From NCBI GenBank assembly GCA_964583165.1, contig CAZOVK010000084.1, positions 1 to 9,682 of the forward strand: a stretch of DNA of 9,682 nucleotides, written 5' to 3'. This document shows positions 4,238-9,682 of this stretch, one piece after another. The translations under genes and the position numbers were made by a program. The DNA is from CAZOVK01 sp964583165 (GTDB lineage: Bacteria; Bacillota; Clostridia; Lachnospirales; WRAX01). The notes under the pieces were generated by a model that saw nothing but the letters and a program-made list of their open reading frames with translations, was not told the origin of the DNA and did no database searches. Each line of letters begins with the position of its first letter. Position 1 is the stretch's first letter.

Positions 4238-5827
4238 ATGTATTACGGTTTGGGCGGGAAAATCCTGCGTGATGTGGTACACGATTATATCCGTTTAACG
4301 GATGTTGACATACGCGTCATTGATACGCCGCTCTTTCAGCGGCTCAAGGACGTTCGGCAACTCACATGCCAACAGGTGTATCCAAGCGCGGGGCATTCCC
4401 GCTTTGAACACGCCCTCGGCGTTATGGAATTATCGCGGCAGATTGCGTTTGCGATTAACACAAACGGCCTTTTGAGTGCGCCACGAAATCACCCCGGGCA
4501 GGTTATTTTAGACGAACAAGCAGAACTTAATCTGAGCTTGGCGGCTTTGCTCCATGATATAGGGCACCCGCCTTTTTCGCATTTGGGCGAGGCTCAACTG
4601 AATGCGGCGGCGTTAGCTGAAGAATTGGCACAAACACTTGTCAATGAGAACATAATAGATGAAGAAACAGGCTCATTCACGCTAAACGCCATACGAACGC
4701 ATATGAACGCACACGAGATAATGAGCGCACTTGTGATTATCAGAAATTTCAAAGACATTCTGGCTGATGTTGACGGCGTCGATTATGAGTTGATTATCCG
4801 CGCTATTTTGGGCATACGTTATGTCAACGATTGGCGCAAGAATCTTGTGATTGAGCTGATTAACTCCAATACGCTCGATATGGATAAACTGGATTACATC
4901 ATGCGCGATTCACATTATACGGGCATCAGTGTACCGCGCATTGATACTAAACGGCTGTTTAATAATGTCTTTCTTGATGATAACGGCAAGCTGATTTATA
5001 CGGGTAAGGCCCTGCCCGTGCTTCAAACCATAATCGAAACGCGTGACAACCTGTACCTTTGGGTATACAATCACCACACAGCCATCTATTCGGACTTTCT
5101 GTACTACTACATATTCCATAGACTGTTTGACAGCGGGATTCTTAGTCGCGAGGACTATTTTTCGCTATCAGCCATTGAAACACGGCTCGTTTCTGACAGC
5201 GACATTTCCGCCATGCTCAAAAATCAACTGTTTAACGGCACTGACGAGACGATAAAATACCTCATAAATCAACTCTACACTCGCCGTTTTCATAAGCCTT
5301 GGTGGAAGACGTTGTTTGAGTTCGGAGCGTTTATGAACAAGCACTTTGATGCCGCGACAGCCGAATCCCTCACACAGCATATCTGCGGTAGCCGTGGCAA
5401 GAACCGCAAGCCCCCGCGTGAAGCCGAATTATTCCGCACGATACTTGCGCGCGCCGTTATAGAAAAATCTTTAATTAACGGCCTTCCCATACTTTCTGAC
5501 GGTGACGTTTTTATCGCGCCACGCTCTCACAAATTCTATAGCCTAAGTGCTATCGCTGGTATTGCCGTCTACTTCCGCAAGAACGCGGCATTAAAAGACA
5601 GCCCGCGAGAATCCGACGGGCTGTACATTGGCGGTGATAACGATACTGTGGAATTTTACGGGCAAAACCTGATTGATTTACTACCGCACCGCGACTATAA
5701 CAATCTGTTCAAGGAAGATAGCTTCTATGTATTCATCAAACCCGAGCGAATCGCCGACGCGCAAAGCCGCGCCGTAATTGAAGAAACATTTGTGAAAGAA
5801 GCTCATAGCTTATTGCTGATGTCTTGA
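4238..5827 (+). CDS. HD-domain phosphohydrolase, dNTPase/SAMHD1-like (COG1078 type)
   Basis: A 529-residue protein with an N-terminal HD domain. The family opening is seen as VHDYIRLTDVDIRVIDTPLF followed by QRLKDVRQL and VYPSAGHSRFEHALGVMEL. Predicted metal ligands are H58, the HD pair H106-D107 in LLHDIGHPPFSH, and D216 in NTLDMDKLDYIMRDSHYTG; that last motif aligns with the SAMHD1 segment that holds its fourth metal ligand and dNTP-contacting Lys and Tyr (here K217 and Y220). Family members hydrolyse dNTPs to deoxynucleosides and triphosphate, though many bacterial ones are untested and other phosphoester substrates are possible. The C-terminal ~250 residues are not recognised and make it longer than the ~430-residue norm. 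AGAGG overlapping the dfx stop drives translation, so it is the second gene of the dfx operon. The frame ends 3 bases before the convergent exonuclease gene with no terminator between. Confidence 0.88.
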   Translation: MYYGLGGKILRDVVHDYIRLTDVDIRVIDTPLFQRLKDVRQLTCQQVYPSAGHSRFEHALGVMELSRQIAFAINTNGLLSAPRNHPGQVILDEQAELNLSLAALLHDIGHPPFSHLGEAQLNAAALAEELAQTLVNENIIDEETGSFTLNAIRTHMNAHEIMSALVIIRNFKDILADVDGVDYELIIRAILGIRYVNDWRKNLVIELINSNTLDMDKLDYIMRDSHYTGISVPRIDTKRLFNNVFLDDNGKLIYTGKALPVLQTIIETRDNLYLWVYNHHTAIYSDFLYYYIFHRLFDSGILSREDYFSLSAIETRLVSDSDISAMLKNQLFNGTDETIKYLINQLYTRRFHKPWWKTLFEFGAFMNKHFDAATAESLTQHICGSRGKNRKPPREAELFRTILARAVIEKSLINGLPILSDGDVFIAPRSHKFYSLSAIAGIAVYFRKNAALKDSPRESDGLYIGGDNDTVEFYGQNLIDLLPHRDYNNLFKEDSFYVFIKPERIADAQSRAVIEETFVKEAHSLLLMS

Positions 5828-5830
5828 TGA

Positions 5831-6487
5831 TTATACGCCACCTGCGGCTGCCGCGGCTATTCTGGCCGGTGACGGCGCGGGTGGTGTGAACAGTGGCGAC
5901 ACTATGTGGCGTTCGGCTTCAGGCAGAACTTGGCCGTTTATTACGTGCTGAAAGATTGTCGCCGTATAAATCGCGTCATTGAGCGCGTTGTGGAAATCCA
6001 TTTCTAGGTCTAACTCTAATTCTGCGGCTACTTTTCTCAGAGCCATACAGACTGAACCGGGCTTGCCGAAATACAGGCTTGTCAGTGCCTGAATGTTGTA
6101 GAACTCGCCCGTGAGCGCGTTGTGGTCAAGCCCGTAGTATTGAATATTGCGGTACAGCGAACTCACGTCGCCCTTACCCCAAACGCCCAACACAATGTCC
6201 TTGCCAGCGAACTTCAAAAACTCCTCATAGACCGCCGGGAATGTCTCTTCGTGTTTTAACATATCCTGCCTGATGCCTGTCAGCCGCTCAACATGCGGGT
6301 GCATACGTGGGTATATGCGCGGGCGTACCATGAGTGACCTAAAACCCAATACCTCTAAATCGCCAGTCATCTTGACTGCCCCGATTTGAATGATTTCAAG
6401 CGGGCAGCGTTCGTTGGCTATAGCGCGGCGACCATTACCGAAAGTGTAAGGTTGGTTAAACTCTAAATCCAAAACAACTAAATTCAT
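5831..6487 (-). CDS. DEDDh 3'-5' exonuclease (DnaQ/RNase T/KapD-like)
   Basis: A 218-residue exonuclease of the RNase T/DNA polymerase III epsilon fold. The catalytic residues are all visible: D7 and E9 in VVLDLEFNQP (ExoI), D107 in WGKGDVSSL (ExoII), and H166 and D171 in DFHNALNDA (ExoIII, DEDDh type). IIQIGAVK at 33-40 is the usual strand after ExoI. The DLEFNQ variant is typical of Firmicute homologues related to KapD and 3'hExo/Eri-1-like proteins, so RNA or single-stranded DNA are both possible substrates. The last ~17 residues (TPPAPSPARIAAAAAGGV) form a Pro/Ala-rich low-complexity tail outside the fold. ATG 6487 was chosen because AGAGGA lies about 9 bases upstream, while the GTG two codons earlier would be too close. 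It has its own near-consensus promoter with an adjacent inverted repeat. Confidence 0.88.
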   Translation of the reverse strand: MNLVVLDLEFNQPYTFGNGRRAIANERCPLEIIQIGAVKMTGDLEVLGFRSLMVRPRIYPRMHPHVERLTGIRQDMLKHEETFPAVYEEFLKFAGKDIVLGVWGKGDVSSLYRNIQYYGLDHNALTGEFYNIQALTSLYFGKPGSVCMALRKVAAELELDLEMDFHNALNDAIYTATIFQHVINGQVLPEAERHIVSPLFTPPAPSPARIAAAAAGGV

Positions 6488-6516
6488 TAACACTATCCTC
6501 TGCTTATGTTTATACT

Positions 6517-6545
6517 ATTCTAACACTAATCTACTCTTATGTCAA
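6517..6545 (-). promoter_or_regulatory. Promoter of the exonuclease gene
   Basis: On the minus strand a perfect TTGACA (6540-6545) is separated by exactly 17 bases from TAGAAT (6517-6522), five of six matches to the -10 consensus. It directs the exonuclease gene starting at 6487. The start site would fall near 6510, leaving a short leader with AGAGGA. It lies just after the holin gene, so the exonuclease need not depend on holin transcription. Confidence 0.8.
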
Positions 6546-6558
6546 AGTAATAATTACT
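6546..6558. promoter_or_regulatory. Inverted repeat AGTAAT-A-ATTACT next to the exonuclease promoter
   Basis: A perfect 6-1-6 dyad directly upstream of the -35 of the exonuclease promoter, overlapping the last codons and stop of the holin gene. The core AGTAA-N3-TTACT is identical to that in the dfx operator candidate at 3807-3823, and GTAATnATTAC matches the heart of the Bacillus Zur box. Its place upstream of the -35 would suit either an activator or a repressor. Confidence 0.45.
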
Positions 6559-6982
6559 CTTTTGTGTCCGAATTTTCCGTTTCTTTTGTATCATCTGTTA
6601 TCTGCTTCATAATCTTTCGTATCTTTTCGGGAATCGGTATGCCTAAACAGTCCATATTCTCCAAAATCGAGATGCCTTCGTTCGACAGATAGAAGAAAAT
6701 CACACTCGCGCGGAGTACCGCGCCCGTTTGAATAACATGCACGTCAATGATATTCGCGATACCTACAAGCGCGAAAATCAGTATCTTCTTCATGATACCC
6801 CAAAAGCCCTTTTTTGAGTTGATTGTCTTTTGTTTGGCGGCGCATAGTACGCCTGTCAGATAGTCAGCAACCACGAATATAATCAAAGCTATGACAAGCC
6901 CGTCCACTCCGCCCAAAAAGCTTCCCAACGTAGCGCCTATTAGCCCCGCTACCATCTTGATGTTGATTGCCATTTCAGTCAT
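6554..6982 (-). CDS. Phage-type holin, TcdE/Cph1 family (toxin secretion/phage lysis holin)
   Basis: A 142-residue membrane protein of the Phage_holin_4 (TcdE/UtxA/Cph1) family. Hydrophobic segments are about residues 9-27, 28-47, 66-82 and 88-100. Family signatures are VVADYLTGV, the KKGFWGIMKK segment, and near the end FFYLSNEGISILENMDCLGI followed by PEKI. The C-terminal tail is charged (DDTKETENSDTKE), as in other holins, and should face the cytoplasm. Holins form pores for endolysin release, and TcdE also exports clostridial toxins without lysis. No endolysin, phage structural gene or toxin is in the window, so it is an orphan here and may serve cell lysis, protein export or be a prophage remnant. 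The start is firm, with GGGGAGGTGAG just upstream. An upstream TTGACA/TATTGT promoter is visible. Confidence 0.9.
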   Translation of the reverse strand: MTEMAINIKMVAGLIGATLGSFLGGVDGLVIALIIFVVADYLTGVLCAAKQKTINSKKGFWGIMKKILIFALVGIANIIDVHVIQTGAVLRASVIFFYLSNEGISILENMDCLGIPIPEKIRKIMKQITDDTKETENSDTKE

Positions 6983-7048
6983 TTGCTCACCTCCCCTACC
7001 TCATTTTATGCGTATGAAAATAAATGGTTCGCGTCGTAAGCCCGTTTA

Positions 7049-7078
7049 ACAATAAGCGGGGAAAACACGTATTGTCAA
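7049..7078 (-). promoter_or_regulatory. Promoter of the holin gene
   Basis: On the minus strand a perfect TTGACA (7073-7078) is followed after 18 bases by TATTGT (7049-7054). It reads toward the holin start at 6982, leaving a leader of about 60 bases with GGGGAGGTGAG. The -10 has four of six consensus bases. Confidence 0.5.
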
Positions 7079-7102
7079 AGCAAGCTTTCAATCGGTTTTC
7101 TA

Positions 7103-7131
7103 TAGACAATTCGCCAATTTTCGCGTATACT
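7103..7131 (+). promoter_or_regulatory. Promoter of the DUF445-glpK operon
   Basis: TAGACA (7103-7108) and TATACT (7126-7131) are exactly 17 bases apart and each differs from consensus by one base. The start site would be near 7138, just ahead of the AGAGGA ribosome binding site of the gene at 7154, giving a very short leader. It is back to back with the holin promoter at 7049-7078. Confidence 0.7.
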
Positions 7132-7153
7132 ATTGTGGAAAAGAGGATGAGAA

Positions 7154-8113
7154 ATGCCAATAAAATTCATTTTAGTGCCGATAATCGGCGCGGTAATAGG
7201 TTATTTCACTAACTGGCTGGCTATTAAAATGTTGTTTCGCCCGCATAACGCGGTGTATCTGTTTGGGTTCAAGCTACCGTTTACGCCCGGTTTGATACCT
7301 AAGGAGCGCGGGCGGCTCGCGGATAAGGTGGGCTCTACGCTGTCAAGTCATGTACTAACGCCTACTGTTATTGAAGAAGCGCTCACGCGCCCTGATATGC
7401 AGGGGGCAATCTCGGGGCTTATTAACGGCTTCATTGATAACATTATCACAGACGAGCGCACAATAGCCGAGTCACTCGGCGCGAACTTTTTTGACAGCCT
7501 GACAGAGCGTGTGAATATCTCCGAGCTACTTATTGGCGCGTTTGATAAGTGGGACGGGTTGTCGGCGTACTTAGAACACCTTGACGAAACGAACCCCGCG
7601 CTTGATAAGGCGATACGCTCAATGGTTCAAACTGTCGGGCGTGACAACCTCGGTAGCCTTGTGAGCATCTTCGTTGACTATGATAAAGCATATTTGAAGA
7701 TGAAATCGCGCCTGATAGAGTTTATGAATGACTCAGAAAACCGCCACTCGATTGCGTCAAAGCTTGCGGTTGAACTCGAAAAGCAGATACAGGTTGACGG
7801 CTTCGTGCGCAATTACCTTGAACAGACCTCGATAGCGAAGATTTGTTCGGCTATACCTGAAGAGCGCGTTAATGACATAAAGAGGGCTATTACAGACGCG
7901 GCAATGGGCGCACTGAAAAGCGCCGCACTGACTGTCGCGCAAAAACTCGATATTTCAAAGCTTGTGACCGATAAAATAAATGAGATGAGTTTAGACGAGG
8001 CGGAGAACTTGATTCTGTCTGTCGTGTCTAAAGAATTGAAGATGATTACTTTACTGGGCGGGTTATTGGGGTTCATTTTGGGGTTTGTGCCGCTCTTGCT
8101 TGAGTTGTTCTAG
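7154..8113 (+). CDS. DUF445 family membrane protein (YheB-like)
   Basis: A 319-residue protein with the DUF445 layout. The N-terminal membrane segment (about residues 3-20) runs into the family hallmark GYFTNWLAIKMLFRP, followed by a conserved loop (GFKLPFTPGLIPKERGRLADKVG). The middle is a long helical soluble region rich in charged residues with repeated amphipathic segments. A second membrane segment closes the protein (LLGGLLGFILGFVPLLLELF). The two helices would anchor both ends while the middle lies on one face of the membrane. Family knowledge: B. subtilis YheB is of this type; its function is unknown. The start has AGAGGA 7 bases upstream and a good promoter. The stop is 26 bases before the glpK start with no terminator, so the two genes should be cotranscribed, but no functional link between them is known to me. 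Confidence 0.9.
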   Translation: MPIKFILVPIIGAVIGYFTNWLAIKMLFRPHNAVYLFGFKLPFTPGLIPKERGRLADKVGSTLSSHVLTPTVIEEALTRPDMQGAISGLINGFIDNIITDERTIAESLGANFFDSLTERVNISELLIGAFDKWDGLSAYLEHLDETNPALDKAIRSMVQTVGRDNLGSLVSIFVDYDKAYLKMKSRLIEFMNDSENRHSIASKLAVELEKQIQVDGFVRNYLEQTSIAKICSAIPEERVNDIKRAITDAAMGALKSAALTVAQKLDISKLVTDKINEMSLDEAENLILSVVSKELKMITLLGGLLGFILGFVPLLLELF

Positions 8114-8139
8114 TAGTTTTTTCGGGGGTGTTGGGGAGC

Positions 8140-9618
8140 ATGTATGTACTATCCATTGACCAGAGCACACAATCGACAATGGCGGCTGTGGTCGGTCAGC
8201 AAGGCGTTATAGCGACGGCTTCTAAGCTTCACAGGCAGATTTATGAACGCCCGAGTTGGGTGGCGCAAGACCCGGAAGAGATTTTCGAGAACGCGGTGTT
8301 GGCTGTCAGAACGGCTATTGCGCGTTCGGGCGTTTCGGTAACGAATATCAGCGCGATTGGTATCACGAATCAGCGCGAAACCGTGGTTTTTTGGGATAGG
8401 AAAACGGGCAAGTGCTTGTATGACGCGATAGTTTGGCAGTGTCGCCGCTCGGAGATGATTATAGAGAAACTTCAAGCCGACGGCATGGAGGCGGCTGTTC
8501 GCGCCAAGACGGGGCTTCTGGCTGACCCCTATTTCAGCGCCAGTAAGATTAGATGGGCGATTGACAACATAACGTCCGTTTCTGACGCGATGAGAGACTG
8601 TCGTCTTATGGTTGGTACTATTGATACGTTTTTGGTGTATCGGCTCACGGGTAGGCATGTTACAGACGCTTCCAATGCCGCGCGAACCATGCTGTTTAAT
8701 ATATCAGACAATGCCTGGGATGATGAACTTCTGGGCTATTTTGGTATTCCGCGTGAGATTTTGCCTGATGTAGTTGATTCGGGCATAAAACTTGAGGACG
8801 CGCCTGTTGTTGATGTGAAATTCTTCGGCGCGGCTATACCCATTTGCGCGATTCTCGGTGACCAGAGCGCGGCACTGTTCGGGCAGGGCTGTTTTACGGC
8901 CGGCTCGGTCAAAAACACGTATGGGACAGGCTGTTTTGTACTACAAAACACAGGGGATAAGCCCGTGTTCACGTCCGCGCCGTTACTAACGGCGCTTGCA
9001 TGGCGTATTGACGGCAAAACGACCTACGCTGTTGAGGGCAGTATCTTTGTCGCGGGGCTTTTGTTTGAGTGGTTGAAAAACTTGGGGCTGTTCGATTCTG
9101 TCGCGGATATTGAGCATATACTTGAACACTGCACGGATTCCGGCGGCGTGTATGTCGTCCCAGCTTTCAGTGGGTTGGGCGCGCCTTATTGGGATGCAAT
9201 GGCGCGTGCCGCGATTGTGGGTGTTACATTCAAGACAGGGCGGCGCGAGATTGTTCGGGCGGCTTGTGAATCGGTTGTATTTCAATGTTGTGATATACTA
9301 TCGTATATCCAACAGGCTACGGGGCACGCCATTCAGACACTTTGCGTTGACGGCGGCGTGACGAAGAATGACGCTATTATGCAGATGCAGGCTGATTTCT
9401 TAGGTGTACCCATAGTCAGACCGCGCTTTACTGACACGACTGTTTTAGGGGTGGCGCGTTTGGCTGGTATTATGGCGGGTGTGTTCAAACAGGAATATAT
9501 GCAGAACAACAGCCCCCACAATACCCATACATTCACGCCGAATCATATACCCGAACGCGAACGGATAATCGCGGAATGGCACAAGGCGATTGAATCTTGC
9601 AGAATGTTTAAGCTATAA
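8140..9618 (+). CDS. glpK: Glycerol kinase
   Basis: A full-length 492-residue FGGY-family kinase (family norm 495-505). It phosphorylates glycerol with ATP to glycerol-3-phosphate in the cytoplasm. The N-terminal phosphate-binding stretch is SIDQSTQSTMA. Glycerol-contact residues of E. coli GlpK are all present: R79-E80 in NQRETVVFW, W99 in AIVWQCRR, Y131 in the FGGY signature YFSASKIRWAIDN, and D241-Q242 in LGDQSAALFGQ. The ATP side shows NTYGTGCFVL and the second signature area VDGGVTKND. The regulatory His that HPr phosphorylates in B. subtilis and enterococci (HFFG or HFYG) is replaced by Lys at 227 (KFFG), so that activation should not operate. ATG 8140 was preferred over GTG 8128 since GGGGGTG (8124-8130) then lies at a usable distance. 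No glpF or glpD is in the window. Confidence 0.95.
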   Translation: MYVLSIDQSTQSTMAAVVGQQGVIATASKLHRQIYERPSWVAQDPEEIFENAVLAVRTAIARSGVSVTNISAIGITNQRETVVFWDRKTGKCLYDAIVWQCRRSEMIIEKLQADGMEAAVRAKTGLLADPYFSASKIRWAIDNITSVSDAMRDCRLMVGTIDTFLVYRLTGRHVTDASNAARTMLFNISDNAWDDELLGYFGIPREILPDVVDSGIKLEDAPVVDVKFFGAAIPICAILGDQSAALFGQGCFTAGSVKNTYGTGCFVLQNTGDKPVFTSAPLLTALAWRIDGKTTYAVEGSIFVAGLLFEWLKNLGLFDSVADIEHILEHCTDSGGVYVVPAFSGLGAPYWDAMARAAIVGVTFKTGRREIVRAACESVVFQCCDILSYIQQATGHAIQTLCVDGGVTKNDAIMQMQADFLGVPIVRPRFTDTTVLGVARLAGIMAGVFKQEYMQNNSPHNTHTFTPNHIPERERIIAEWHKAIESCRMFKL

Positions 9619-9633
9619 ACCAACAACAAATTG

Positions 9634-9676
9634 AAACGCGCTTTCGGTTCTCAATCGCCGAAAGCGCGTTTTAATT
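9634..9676 (+). terminator. Rho-independent terminator of the DUF445-glpK operon
   Basis: AAACGCGCTTTCGG (9634-9647) pairs perfectly with CCGAAAGCGCGTTT (9658-9671) in a 14-bp stem with a 10-base loop, followed by TAATTT. It begins 16 bases after the glpK stop. The A-run on the 5' side means the hairpin could also stop minus-strand transcription arriving from beyond the window. Confidence 0.9.
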
Positions 9677-9682
9677 TAGTAG

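Noticed and set aside
7024..7212. 62-codon plus-strand frame across the DUF445 promoter
   Set aside because: It covers the promoter and overlaps the DUF445 start in another frame; no ribosome binding site or family match.
8149..8658. 169-codon minus-strand open frame inside glpK
   Set aside because: Shadow of glpK: no ribosome binding site, Arg/His-rich unnatural composition, and the plus frame is an intact glycerol kinase.

Overview
The window looks like a chromosomal stretch of a spore-forming, anaerobic member of the Firmicutes, most likely class Clostridia. The inference rests on several things: a BofA homologue next to a YaaL/DUF2508 protein (the sporulation-linked pair of Bacillus and Clostridia), a two-iron desulfoferrodoxin, a TcdE-type holin, a 5'-nucleotidase carrying a copper-amine-oxidase-N-like C-terminal domain of the sort common in gut Clostridia, strong AGGAGG-type ribosome binding sites and sigma-A-like promoters. 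No rRNA, tRNA, CRISPR array or transposase was seen.

Layout. (1) 3-1133 (+): C-terminal part of a probably exported 5'-nucleotidase, cut by the window edge and closed by a strong terminator. (2) 1173-1744: a divergent pair, a small Cys-rich protein (-) and a small XRE-type regulator (+), separated by about 120 bp that hold a perfect 16-bp palindrome and two tandem minus-strand promoters. (3) 1765-3332 (-): galE, yaaL and bofA in one direction; yaaL and bofA overlap by an ATGA. (4) 3400-3564 (+): a 54-residue basic membrane protein with its own terminator. (5) 3846-5827 (+): desulfoferrodoxin followed by an HD-domain phosphohydrolase, an evident two-gene operon with a strong promoter and an operator-like inverted repeat. 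(6) 5831-6982 (-): a DEDDh exonuclease with its own promoter, and upstream of it a TcdE/Cph1-type holin. (7) 7154-9618 (+): a DUF445 membrane protein and glycerol kinase in one operon, ended by a strong terminator.

How the genes fit together. Most are housekeeping or stress functions: galactose/UDP-sugar metabolism, oxygen defence, nucleotide turnover, glycerol phosphorylation and sporulation-linked proteins. The most interesting regulatory observation is that the dfx promoter and the exonuclease promoter each carry the same inverted repeat, AGTAA-N3-TTACT, which resembles Fur-family (PerR/Zur) operators. No clear novel multi-gene system was found. The best candidates for a second look are that shared operator, the divergent XRE/Cys-rich module, the orphan holin and the small membrane ORF at 3400.
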